NCBI RefSeq assembly: GCF_042676185.1
Contig: NZ_JBHTJT010000038.1
Coordinates: forward strand, 186,001-250,000
DNA: 64,000 bases
DNA from: Tropicimonas aquimaris
GTDB lineage: Bacteria; Pseudomonadota; Alphaproteobacteria; Rhodobacterales; Rhodobacteraceae
Direction: 5' to 3'
Within the stretch, counting starts at the first letter, position 1. The number at the start of each line of letters is the position of its first letter. Positions 8,077 to 15,997 of this stretch are shown here, in pieces. The notes below the pieces were generated by a model. The model was given only the letters and a program-made list of their open reading frames with translations, did not search any database and was not told the DNA's origin. Both the position numbers and the translations under genes were made by a program.

Positions 8077-8915
8077 CCGCAACCGATACGCTTCCCGAAG
8101 CGGCTGCCGCGCCGCGCAAGGCCGGCCGGTTCGTCTACGCCGCTTCTGTCGCGCTGCTCTGCGCCTGGGTGATCGTCCCGCTCTACCTGCTGCTGATCAA
8201 CACGCTCTCCTCGCCGGAGACGGTCAACAGCTTCCCGAAGTCCTTCATCCCCGAGTTCGACCTCGGCAGCCTGCAGTTCTTTGCCGGGTTCGATGGGATG
8301 CTGGTCGCGCTCAAGAACTCCGTCGTCGTCGCCGCGATGACGATGGTGCTCTCGATCACGATCGGCGCGCCGGCGGGCTATGCGCTGTCGCGGTTCGACT
8401 TCCGGGGCAAGGAGCTGTTCCGGCTGCTGATCCTGCTCACCCGGGCGTTTCCGCTGCCGCTTCTGGCGCTGCCGCTGGCGGTGCTGTTCATCCGCACCGG
8501 GCTCGACGATACGGCCTTCGGGCTGGCGCTGGTGCATACCACGCTGGCGATCCCCTTCGCGGTGCTGATCACCTTCTCGCTGTTCTCCGGCATCCCGGTG
8601 GAGCTGGAAGAAGCCGCCTGGACGCTCGGCTGCACGCGCTTCACGGCCTTCACCAAGGTCGTGCTGCCGCTGATCCTGCCTGGTATCACCGCCTCGGCGA
8701 TCTTCGCCTTCGTGATCTCGTGGAACGAGGTCTTCGCCGCGGCAGTGCTCACCATCGAGAACCGCACGCTCACCGCCTTCTTGCTGCAGACGCTCGGCGA
8801 GGCGCCGCTGCACCTGAAGTTTGCGGGTGGCTTCATCCTCGTCGTGCCGGCGCTGATCTTCATCTTCGCCGTGCGCAAATACCTCTTCGCCATGTGGGGC
8901 ATCGCGAACCGCTGA
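8073..8915 (+). CDS. Sugar ABC transporter permease (MalG/UgpE type)
   Basis: A 280-residue second permease of the importer. It has an N-terminal cytoplasmic stretch, six hydrophobic segments and the EAA loop (ELEEAAWTLGCTRFTAFTKV), as in the MalG branch, plus the C-terminal FAVRKYLFAMWGIA. It starts within the stop of the preceding permease gene, so the two are made in equal amounts. The ATPase gene follows after 31 bp. Confidence 0.92.
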   Translation: MTATDTLPEAAAAPRKAGRFVYAASVALLCAWVIVPLYLLLINTLSSPETVNSFPKSFIPEFDLGSLQFFAGFDGMLVALKNSVVVAAMTMVLSITIGAPAGYALSRFDFRGKELFRLLILLTRAFPLPLLALPLAVLFIRTGLDDTAFGLALVHTTLAIPFAVLITFSLFSGIPVELEEAAWTLGCTRFTAFTKVVLPLILPGITASAIFAFVISWNEVFAAAVLTIENRTLTAFLLQTLGEAPLHLKFAGGFILVVPALIFIFAVRKYLFAMWGIANR

Positions 8916-8946
8916 GCGGGACGCGACCGGACAAGGAACCTGAGAT

Positions 8947-9990
8947 ATGGCTGAAATCCAGATCAAGAACGTCGCCAAGAAGTTCGGCGCCTACCAGGCG
9001 CTTTCCGACATCAACCTCACGATCCACGACCAGGAGTTCATGGTGCTGCTCGGGGCCTCGGGCTGCGGCAAGACCACGCTTCTGCGGATCATCGCGGGCC
9101 TCGAGACCGCCACCACCGGAGAGGTGTGGATCGGCGGCAAGCGGGTGGACCATCTCGCGCCCAAGGATCGCGGCATCGCGATGGTGTTCCAGAACTACGC
9201 CGTGTTTCCGCACCTGACTGTCTTCGAGAACATCGGTTTCGGTCTGCGGATGCAGAAGCTGCCCAACGATGTGGTCAAGGAGCGGGTCGAACGCACAGCC
9301 ACGCTCATGCACATCGAGCAGCTTCTCAAACGCTACTCGGGCGAGCTCTCGGGCGGCCAGCGCCAGCGGGTCGCCGTGGCCCGCGCCCTCGCGATGGAGC
9401 CCGACGTGATCCTGATGGACGAGCCGCTGTCAAACCTCGACGCGCTGCTGCGGCTCGAGATGCGGGCCGAGCTCAAGGGCGTGCTGGCCGAGAGCAAGAC
9501 CACCGCGATCTACGTCACCCACGACCAGGTGGAAGCGATGAGCCTCGCAGACCGCATCAGCGTCATGCACCAGGGCAAGATCATTCAGGCCGCCTCGCCC
9601 ATCGAGGTCTACCGCAACCCGGCCGCCGAGTTCGTCGCGGGCTTCATCGGAAACCCGCCGATGAACTTCCTGACCGCGACACCGGCGGGCGATGGCAAGT
9701 GGACCGTCGCGGGACAGGTGATCGACGGGCCGAGGCTGGGCGCCAGTCAGCTCCAGTTCGCGATCCGCCCCGAGGACCTCGGTCCGGCAGAGACCGGCCT
9801 GCCCGCCACCGCCAAGGTCGTCGAGCCGCTCGGCGCGCATCTGCTCGTCACCTGCGAGGTCGACGGGCATTCCTTCCGCGCCGTGCTCGACAGCGACCTG
9901 ACCGTGAAACCCGGCGATCGCCTGACCCTTGCCCCCCAAGCGGATCGGATCCGCTGGTTCGACCCTGAAACCACGCTCGCCGTCGCCTGA
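8947..9990 (+). CDS. Sugar ABC transporter ATP-binding protein (MalK/UgpC type)
   Basis: A 347-residue ATPase. Walker A GASGCGKTT (36-44), signature LSGGQ (134-138) and Walker B VILMDEP (154-160) are all intact. The C-terminal third (about 240-347) is the TOBE/MalK regulatory region (FAIRPEDLGPAETG). The family powers import of oligosaccharides or glycosides and can serve as a regulatory docking site. The gene lies in the operon between the permeases and the glycosidase, with 9 bp to the latter. Confidence 0.93.
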   Translation: MAEIQIKNVAKKFGAYQALSDINLTIHDQEFMVLLGASGCGKTTLLRIIAGLETATTGEVWIGGKRVDHLAPKDRGIAMVFQNYAVFPHLTVFENIGFGLRMQKLPNDVVKERVERTATLMHIEQLLKRYSGELSGGQRQRVAVARALAMEPDVILMDEPLSNLDALLRLEMRAELKGVLAESKTTAIYVTHDQVEAMSLADRISVMHQGKIIQAASPIEVYRNPAAEFVAGFIGNPPMNFLTATPAGDGKWTVAGQVIDGPRLGASQLQFAIRPEDLGPAETGLPATAKVVEPLGAHLLVTCEVDGHSFRAVLDSDLTVKPGDRLTLAPQADRIRWFDPETTLAVA

Positions 9991-9999
9991 GAAAGCACC

Positions 10000-11277
10000 A
10001 TGAGACAGAAACTGATCGACCAGGCGGAGCAGGTGCTCCGCCGCAATGACCGTGGCAGCTACACGGTTCCAACCCACGGCCTCTACCCGTTCCAGTGGAA
10101 CTGGGACAGCGCCCTGAGCGCCCTCGGCTTCAAGCATTTCGACGAGGCCCGCGCCTGGACCGAGGTCGACACGCTCTTCGCCCACCAGTGGGACGACGGG
10201 ATGGTGCCGCACATCATCTTCCACGAGCGCGACGAGGGCTATTTCCCCGGCCCCGACGTCTGGGGCACGGGCCGGCCGGTGCCGACCTCCGGCATCACGC
10301 AACCGCCCGTGGCAGGCTTCGCCATCCGCCGCATGGTCGACGAGGCCCGCGACGTGGACCTCGCCCTGTCTCGCGCCCGCGACCTGCTGCCGAAGGCGCA
10401 TGCCTGGCATGAATGGTTCTATCGCACCCGCGATCCGCAGGGCACCGGGCTCGTCGCCATCATCCACCCTTGGGAATCCGGGCGCGACAATTCCATCGAC
10501 TGGGACGCCGCGCTCGACCGGGTCTCGACCGAGGGCGTGCAGCCGTTCCAGCGCCGCGACATCACCCATGCCAACCCCGATCACCGACCGACCCACGCGC
10601 AATACGAGCGCTACATCAAGCTGGTCCAGACCTTCCGGGAACTCGACTGGGACACCAGCAAGCTGCACGACGGCTCGCCGTTCCAGGTGGTGGACCCCGG
10701 GTTCAACGCGATCCTGATCCGCTCCTGCGAGGATCTGGCCGACCTCGCCGAACGGCTGGATCATCCCGAGATCGCCGCCGCCTCCCGCGCGATGGCGCAG
10801 CGCGGCGTCGCGGCGCTGGAGAGCCTCTGGAGCGACGACCTCGGCCAGTATCTCTGCTACGACCGCAAGATCGGCGCGCCGATCCTGAGCCCGTCCGTCG
10901 GCGGCCTGATCCCGGCCTTCGCCGCCATCCCCGAGCACCGCGCCGCCGGCATCGCCCGGCGCATCGAGGAACTGGGGAAATCCTGCGAATACCTGATCCC
11001 AAGCCACGACCCCACGGCCCCGGATTACGACGGGCGCCGCTACTGGCGCGGGCCGGCCTGGCTGATCGTCAACTACATGATCGCCGACGGTCTCACCCGC
11101 GCCGGCCAGCCGGAGATCGTCGACCGGATCATGGAGGACAGCCTGCGCCTGATCGAGCGCAGCGGCTTCGCCGAGTATTACGACCCGATCACCGCGGAAC
11201 CCTGCGGCGGGGCGCATTTCACCTGGACAGCCGCAATGGTCCTCGAGATCCTCGACCAGGTAAGGGAAGCCGCCTGA
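10000..11277 (+). CDS. GH63-type glycosidase, mannosyl/glucosylglycerate hydrolase-like
   Basis: A 425-residue (alpha/alpha)6-barrel-type enzyme without a signal peptide, so cytoplasmic. Family hallmarks: QWNWDSA near the N-terminus (32-38), HPWESGRDNS at 156-165 with the likely acid Asp163, WRGPAW at 349-354, and EYYDP at 392-396 with the likely base Glu392. The size and these motifs fit the bacterial GH63 subgroup that includes mannosylglycerate and glucosylglycerate hydrolases, which is much shorter than the eukaryotic processing glucosidases. It is the last gene of the transporter operon, so it should cleave the imported sugar. A trehalase-like or other alpha-glucosidase activity cannot be excluded. 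Confidence 0.8.
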   Translation: MRQKLIDQAEQVLRRNDRGSYTVPTHGLYPFQWNWDSALSALGFKHFDEARAWTEVDTLFAHQWDDGMVPHIIFHERDEGYFPGPDVWGTGRPVPTSGITQPPVAGFAIRRMVDEARDVDLALSRARDLLPKAHAWHEWFYRTRDPQGTGLVAIIHPWESGRDNSIDWDAALDRVSTEGVQPFQRRDITHANPDHRPTHAQYERYIKLVQTFRELDWDTSKLHDGSPFQVVDPGFNAILIRSCEDLADLAERLDHPEIAAASRAMAQRGVAALESLWSDDLGQYLCYDRKIGAPILSPSVGGLIPAFAAIPEHRAAGIARRIEELGKSCEYLIPSHDPTAPDYDGRRYWRGPAWLIVNYMIADGLTRAGQPEIVDRIMEDSLRLIERSGFAEYYDPITAEPCGGAHFTWTAAMVLEILDQVREAA

Positions 11278-11313
11278 CAGGCGTCACGGCTTCGCATCCG
11301 CGGAACCACGACA

Positions 11314-11346
11314 TCGACAAAATAGTAAAATTTGGTAAGTTGTCGA
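11314..11346. promoter_or_regulatory. AT-rich inverted repeat, possible operator
   Basis: Perfect 7-bp arms TCGACAA (11314-11320) and TTGTCGA (11340-11346) flank a 19-bp AT-rich core. The site is in the 200-bp gap between the glycosidase and the GntR regulator gene. It could be a regulator site for the downstream gene; no binding partner is shown by the sequence. Confidence 0.4.
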
Positions 11347-11364
11347 ATTTGTGACAGATGCGGG

Positions 11365-11396
11365 TCGGCCGGTTTCTCTGGAACCGGCCGATATTT
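11365..11396 (+). terminator. Terminator of the sugar operon
   Basis: Perfect 10-bp arms (11365-11374 and 11382-11391, TCGGCCGGTT/AACCGGCCGA) with a 7-base loop, followed by TATTTCAT. It ends the transporter-glycosidase operon before the GntR gene's own promoter. Confidence 0.6.
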
Positions 11397-11443
11397 CATC
11401 TAACGCTCCATCATTCTGCCCTTAATCCTTCCGTATCGAGCAT

Positions 11444-11471
11444 TTGCCCCGGCACAAAAAAACGATATTAT
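11444..11471 (+). promoter_or_regulatory. Candidate sigma-70 promoter of the GntR gene
   Basis: TTGCCC (11444-11449) and TATTAT (11466-11471) are separated by 16 bp. The start site would fall about 7 bp after the -10, next to the ATG at 11479, implying a leaderless or nearly leaderless mRNA if both calls are right. Confidence 0.4.
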
Positions 11472-11478
11472 CCTATCC

Positions 11479-12174
11479 ATGGAGAATGGAGCATCAAGAA
11501 CGCCCGCCGAGGCGGCATCACAGGAATCCTCGGCGACGCATCGCGCCTATCTGGCGTTGCGCCGCATGATCGTCGTCGGCGAGTTGCAGCCCGGGCAAAA
11601 GCTGAAGATCGACCGCTTGCGCTCGGTTCTGGACACGGGCGCCTCTCCGGTTCGGGAGGCGTTGAGCCTTTTGACATCGGATCTCCTGGTGGAGCGCCTG
11701 GACCAGCGCGGTTTTCGGGCGGCGGAAACGAGCCACGAGAACTTCGTGGAGATCCTGACCCTTCGCTGCGAGCTGGAGGAGATGGCCTTGCGCCAGAGCA
11801 TCGCCCACGCCGACGAGCAATGGGAGGACGCGCTGGTGCTCGCGCATCACAAGATGGTCCGCCAGGGGCGGAGCGATCTGGAGGCCTTCGAGGCGCGGCA
11901 CAAGGATTTCCACATGGCGCTGCTGTCGAACTGCCGCTCCCCAATCCTGATGAAATTCTGCAGCCAGCTCTACGATCTGAACATCCGCTACCGGTATCTT
12001 GCCGGCAAGGCGCTGGACTACCAGAAGCGCGACGTCTCGGCCGAGCATCAGGCGATCCTCGACGCGGCGGTAGACCGGGACGCCGATCTCGCGGCGGAGC
12101 GGCTGCTGAGCCATTACCGTCAGACCGGGGCCTTCCTGAACGGTCTGTTCAGCAAGCAGGCCTCCGGGGACTGA
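11479..12174 (+). CDS. GntR-family regulator, FadR/FCD subfamily
   Basis: A 231-residue regulator. It has an N-terminal winged helix (about 18-85; LALRRMIVVGELQPGQKL, then VREALSLLTSDLLVERLDQRG), which is the GntR signature. The C-terminal all-helical FCD ligand domain (about 95-225) carries the metal-binding His pattern: HKDFHMALL, EHQAILDAA and a final LLSHYRQT. Such regulators usually bind small carboxylates. It stands next to a catabolic gene set that is read towards it, so it is the best candidate regulator of that set and perhaps of the divergent malonate genes. No ribosome site precedes the ATG, which fits the leaderless promoter noted just upstream. Confidence 0.88.
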   Translation: MENGASRTPAEAASQESSATHRAYLALRRMIVVGELQPGQKLKIDRLRSVLDTGASPVREALSLLTSDLLVERLDQRGFRAAETSHENFVEILTLRCELEEMALRQSIAHADEQWEDALVLAHHKMVRQGRSDLEAFEARHKDFHMALLSNCRSPILMKFCSQLYDLNIRYRYLAGKALDYQKRDVSAEHQAILDAAVDRDADLAAERLLSHYRQTGAFLNGLFSKQASGD

Positions 12175-12210
12175 GCGCAGCTCCACCTCTTGTGCCTGGG
12201 CCGCAGGCCC

Positions 12211-12228
12211 GCGCCGCGGATGCGGCGC
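12211..12228. terminator. Hairpin between convergent genes
   Basis: Perfect 7-bp arms GCGCCGC and GCGGCGC with a 4-base loop in the roughly 100-bp gap between the GntR gene and the convergent amidohydrolase gene. There is no T-tract. Confidence 0.35.
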
Positions 12229-12276
12229 GACCGCTGCACGGGCTGTGCCCGGTAGCAAGCCCCCCTGCCCGCGCGC

Positions 12277-13176
12277 TCAACGGGTGCCGATCTGCTCCAT
12301 CGAGATCTCGCGGCCGAAGATGCGCTCAGCGTTGCGATAGGCGATCTTCTCGGCCACCTCGCGCGGCAGCTTCGACAGCCAGGCGCGGTTGGAGGCGATG
12401 ATCGCCTCGTAATTGTCCCACTGGCCGTTGACCCAGGTGTCGCTGCCGACCATCAGCCTGTCCTGGAAGGTCAACAGTATGCGTTCCCATTGCGGGTCCA
12501 GCCGGTCGCCGCTGCCGAGGATGGCTCGCTCGCGCAGCGAGGTGTCGGCCAGCAAGGTCGGATGATCCGCCATCAGCGCGAAGACCGCGTCGGCCCGTTC
12601 GCCGAGCCCGGCATGGGCCCAGATAATCCGGACCTCGGGGTCGAGGCTGTAGAGCCAGCGCACGGGCTCGGCGCCGGAATGGACGTGGAGCGGGATGTCG
12701 CGCGCCTTCGCCATCGCGATCACCGCGCGGAAGAGCGCTTCGTCGGAGGTGTCGAGCCGGTGGATGTGAAACTCGCCGATTCCCTCGTGCGGGTAGCGTT
12801 CGAGCCGCGCGCGGAGATAGTCCTCCATCCCCTCCGCCTTGGTCCAGTTGGAGGAGCCGGCGTCGCCGTGATAGGGGCGCAACTCCGGCACGATGCGGTT
12901 GGGCGCGTGTTCCCAGAGCATGATCGTGCCTTCGTCGGGGGTCGAGGAGACCAGCGCCATCGCCACTCCGGAGCGGTCCATCAGCTCTATGACGCTCTCC
13001 ACCGGATAGGCGTCCCAGGCCGGCTCCTTGTAATGGACATGGGCGTCGAAGATCGGTAAGTCGGAGACCGCCTCTCCGATCGGCGGCTCGCCCGCGCCGC
13101 CCGCGGGCTGCGCCGACGCGCAGGCGGCGGCGAGTATGAGCGGCAGGGCCAGCCCTGCCAGGGAGCGGGAGCGCAT
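12277..13176 (-). CDS. Exported amidohydrolase-family (TIM-barrel) hydrolase
   Basis: A 299-residue protein with an N-terminal signal. Cys19 follows LILAAA, so it may be a lipoprotein, although Ala at -3 is not the usual lipobox residue. The body is an amidohydrolase_2-like metal hydrolase: FDAHVH (His46 and His48), LHVHSGAEP, IIWAHAGLG and a late GSDTWVNG that supplies the barrel's metal-binding His and Asp residues. The ATG at 13176 was chosen because it begins the signal peptide; the longer frame upstream overlaps the dioxygenase gene. It is the last gene of the minus-strand catabolic operon, so it may act in the periplasm on the pathway's substrate. The exact reaction is unknown. Confidence 0.78.
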   Translation of the reverse strand: MRSRSLAGLALPLILAAACASAQPAGGAGEPPIGEAVSDLPIFDAHVHYKEPAWDAYPVESVIELMDRSGVAMALVSSTPDEGTIMLWEHAPNRIVPELRPYHGDAGSSNWTKAEGMEDYLRARLERYPHEGIGEFHIHRLDTSDEALFRAVIAMAKARDIPLHVHSGAEPVRWLYSLDPEVRIIWAHAGLGERADAVFALMADHPTLLADTSLRERAILGSGDRLDPQWERILLTFQDRLMVGSDTWVNGQWDNYEAIIASNRAWLSKLPREVAEKIAYRNAERIFGREISMEQIGTR

Positions 13177-13214
13177 GGGTGTCGTCCTTCCGTGCGGGTG
13201 TCCTTCGATCCCTG

Positions 13215-14090
13215 TCAGGCTTCGTGCAGAGGGGCAAGGACCAGGTCGAAATCGACCCGGGAATAGCTGCCCTCGACCTTGCCGGAGAGCGCGAAGCCCT
13301 CGGGGAAGGAGCCGGCGGGCTGCGGGACATAGGTCATGACAAGGTCGTCGCGGACACCGAACACGGTGTCCTGGTCGAGATAGGGATCGTCGTCGGGGAA
13401 GACCTCGGTGACGAGCTGCCGGTGGCCCGGCGCGGAAACGATGTAATGCAGGTGCGAGGGCCGCCAGGGGTGGCGGCCGGCGGCGCGCAGGATTTCGCCC
13501 ACCGGCCCGTCGTCGGGCACGGTGTAGCTGACTGGCCGCACGGTGGTGAAGGCATAGCGGCCCTCCCAGTCGCAGGTCATGAGCCCGTGGAAGGAATGGA
13601 TGTCCTGGTCGGGGTCCTGGCTCGAATACATGCCGTTGGGCGCGGTCTGCCAGATGTCGATCATGGCGCGGGGGATCGGCTTGCCGCTGGTGTCGCGCAC
13701 CGTTCCCTCGACCAGCAGCACCTCGCCCTCGAAGTCCCGCTTCATGTCGCCGCCGATCTCCAGAGCCGGCGGGTTGGAGACGTGGAACGGTCCGAGCACC
13801 GAGGAGGAGGTCGCCTCGGGCGTCGAGTGCATCATGTCGACCAGCGAACTGAGGCCGAGCACGTCCGACAGCAGCACGAACTCGTTGCGCTCCGGTGTGG
13901 TGATCCGGCCGGCCCATTCGAGGAACTCCAGCCCCTTGCGCCACTCGTCGTGGCTGAGGTTCACCTCACGGGCGAAGTCGTGGATGTGGCGCGCCAGCGC
14001 GATCAGCACTTGCCGGGTGCGCGGATCGGTGTCCTCGCCGAAATAGGCGGCGAAGACCTCGGTGATGTTGTCCTTGGTGACGTTGCGCAT
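13215..14090 (-). CDS. Intradiol ring-cleavage dioxygenase (catechol/hydroxyquinol 1,2-dioxygenase family)
   Basis: A 291-residue enzyme. The four non-haem Fe(III) ligands are intact: Tyr155 (NGMY), Tyr189 (PVSYTVP), His213 and His215 (RPSHLHY). An N-terminal helical dimerisation domain (about 1-110, as in catechol and hydroxyquinol 1,2-dioxygenases) precedes the beta-sandwich catalytic domain. The family splits a catechol or hydroxyquinol between the two hydroxyls to a muconate or maleylacetate. The ATG at 14090 begins right after the TRAP large-permease gene (11-bp gap), so transport and ring cleavage are linked. I cannot tell catechol from hydroxyquinol preference from the sequence. Confidence 0.9.
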   Translation of the reverse strand: MRNVTKDNITEVFAAYFGEDTDPRTRQVLIALARHIHDFAREVNLSHDEWRKGLEFLEWAGRITTPERNEFVLLSDVLGLSSLVDMMHSTPEATSSSVLGPFHVSNPPALEIGGDMKRDFEGEVLLVEGTVRDTSGKPIPRAMIDIWQTAPNGMYSSQDPDQDIHSFHGLMTCDWEGRYAFTTVRPVSYTVPDDGPVGEILRAAGRHPWRPSHLHYIVSAPGHRQLVTEVFPDDDPYLDQDTVFGVRDDLVMTYVPQPAGSFPEGFALSGKVEGSYSRVDFDLVLAPLHEA

Positions 14091-14101
14091 GGGACTGCCT
14101 T

Positions 14102-15409
14102 CTAGTTCAGGATGGCGAGGCTGAGCGAGGGGAAGCGGATCAGCAGGATCAGGACGACCAGCATCACCACGGCAAATGGAAATGCCCCGACGAAAACGTC
14201 CTTGAGAGAGATCCGTTCGTCGTTCAGCGTGGCCTTGATGACGAAACAGGAGATGCCGAGGGGCGGTGTCAGCAGGCCGATCTCGGCCCCCACGACGGTG
14301 ACGATGCCGAACCACACGAGGCTCAGCCCCATCGGTTCGATCAGCGGCAGGAACAGCGGCACCACGATCAGAATGATCGAGGAGGTGTCCAGCAGCGTGC
14401 CGAGGAAGATCATCAGCACGACATAGAAGAACATCACCCAGAAGAAGCTGAACTGTGCCGCCTCCAGGTAATCGCCGAGCGCGTTGGGCACACCGGCCAG
14501 CCCCAGCATCCGGCTGTAGATCGAGGCGGCGGTGATCAGGAACAGGATCGCCGCGGTAATGTGTCCGGTCTCCAGCAACGCGTGCCAGAAGCCGTGCAGC
14601 GTGATCCGGCGCCGGGCCACGGCGATGATCAGCCCAAGGGCCGAGCCTGTGGCGCCGGCCTCCACCGGACTCAGCCAGCCGGTATAGATCCCGCCCAGCA
14701 CGACCACGATCAGAAGCGTGATCGGCAGCGTCTTGTCGGCGATCTCGCGCCAGCTCAGCCACTCGGTCTCATCGAAGGGACGGCCGCCGATATAGTCCGG
14801 CGCGAAGCGGCCCATCACCCAGATCCAGCCGACATAGGCAGCCGCCAGCATCAGCCCCGGCACGATCCCGGCCTGGAACATGTCGCCCACCGATTGCTCG
14901 GCCACGAAGGAATAGATGATCAGCATCGCCGAGGGCGGGATGATCATGCCCAGCACGGAGGACCCCGCCACCACCCCTACCGCGAAGCGCGGGTTGTAGT
15001 CGTACGAGAGCATCTGCGGCACCGAGACCTTGGAAAAGACCGAGGCCGAGGCGATCGAGGAGCCGGTGACGGCTGCGAAGACCGCGTTGGCGCCGACCGT
15101 GGCCATGCCGATCCCGCCCTTCACCTTGCGAAAGCCCGAGTTCATCACCTCGTAGATGTCGCCCCCCAGCCCGGCTCGCGAGACGATCAGCCCCATGAAG
15201 GTGAACAGCGGCACCGTGGCGAAGGTGTATTCCATCACGCTGTCGCCCACGGCGATCTTCAGCAGGTTCATCGCCAGGTCGAAATTGTCCCGCATCAGCC
15301 AGATCGAGATGAACGACACCACGCCGAGCGCGACGGGGATATAAACCCCGATATAGACCAGCACCACGATCGCTGCGACCGAGGCGAGGCCGATCTCCAT
15401 GGGACTCAC
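14102..15409 (-). CDS. TRAP transporter large permease (DctM family)
   Basis: A 435-residue membrane protein with about 12 hydrophobic segments and DctM hallmarks: FTFMGLIVSRAGLGGDIYEV, GSSIASASVFSKVSVPQM, IPPSAMLIIYSFVAEQSV, TPPLGISCFV. It carries out ion-coupled uptake of an organic acid delivered by the periplasmic binding protein. Its start overlaps the end of the small permease gene by four bases. Its place between a binding protein and a ring-cleavage dioxygenase suggests an aromatic or related carboxylate substrate. Confidence 0.93.
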   Translation of the reverse strand: MSPMEIGLASVAAIVVLVYIGVYIPVALGVVSFISIWLMRDNFDLAMNLLKIAVGDSVMEYTFATVPLFTFMGLIVSRAGLGGDIYEVMNSGFRKVKGGIGMATVGANAVFAAVTGSSIASASVFSKVSVPQMLSYDYNPRFAVGVVAGSSVLGMIIPPSAMLIIYSFVAEQSVGDMFQAGIVPGLMLAAAYVGWIWVMGRFAPDYIGGRPFDETEWLSWREIADKTLPITLLIVVVLGGIYTGWLSPVEAGATGSALGLIIAVARRRITLHGFWHALLETGHITAAILFLITAASIYSRMLGLAGVPNALGDYLEAAQFSFFWVMFFYVVLMIFLGTLLDTSSIILIVVPLFLPLIEPMGLSLVWFGIVTVVGAEIGLLTPPLGISCFVIKATLNDERISLKDVFVGAFPFAVVMLVVLILLIRFPSLSLAILN

Positions 15410-15972
15410 GAGAGATCCTCTTCTTCATGTTCGGGAATGTGCACCAGCTCGAAATTGTCCTCGCGGAGCGCGATCTTCAGCAGCAGGACCAGCGCGCAGA
15501 GCACCGCGCTGAGAAAGATCACCAGCTTGATCGGCCACCAGGGTGCTGTGAACACGCCGGGGATGCCGAAATAGTCCCGGGTCTCCAGCATCTCGGTGAA
15601 TTCCGGCCAGATCGCGATGGCGATCAGCGTCATGAACACCGCCGAGACCGCGTTGATCGCCTGACGGATGATGTTGTGGGTGCGCGGATAGCGGCTGCCC
15701 AGCACCGTCAGGAACCCGTCGGAGCGGGTCAGCCGGTTGACCCGGATGACGTCTGGCAGTTGCAGGAAGACGATCAGCACCATCGAGAATTGCACCACCT
15801 CGACCGCACCGAGGAAGGGCTTGTTGAAGACGCCGCGCGCGATCACGTCGAAATTGACCACCAGCACCAGCAGCAGCACCACAATGGTGCCAACGGCATT
15901 CGCCGAGATGGCGATGCCGCTGGCCAGTCTGGACAGGCCGGTCGCGAGGGTCTTGAAGGTCCCGTTCGTCAT
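15406..15972 (-). CDS. TRAP transporter small permease (DctQ family)
   Basis: A 188-residue protein with four predicted membrane helices (about 15-45, 55-75, 100-130, 145-170), typical of the DctQ subunit that joins the large permease. It has a conserved-type FDVIARGVFNKPFLGAVEVVQF stretch after the first helix. It overlaps the large permease gene by four bases and follows the binding-protein gene by 25 bp. Confidence 0.9.
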   Translation of the reverse strand: MTNGTFKTLATGLSRLASGIAISANAVGTIVVLLLVLVVNFDVIARGVFNKPFLGAVEVVQFSMVLIVFLQLPDVIRVNRLTRSDGFLTVLGSRYPRTHNIIRQAINAVSAVFMTLIAIAIWPEFTEMLETRDYFGIPGVFTAPWWPIKLVIFLSAVLCALVLLLKIALREDNFELVHIPEHEEEDLS

Positions 15973-15997
15973 GTGAGTGGTTCCGGCCTGTCAGGTA

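Noticed and set aside
9430..11217. A 595-codon open frame on the minus strand over the ATPase and glycosidase genes
   Set aside because: It is antisense to two well-supported genes, has the His/Arg/Gly/Ala/Asp-rich make-up of GC-rich shadow frames and no family motif.
13177..13944. N-terminal extension of the exported amidohydrolase
   Set aside because: It covers the dioxygenase gene in another frame; the signal peptide begins at 13176.
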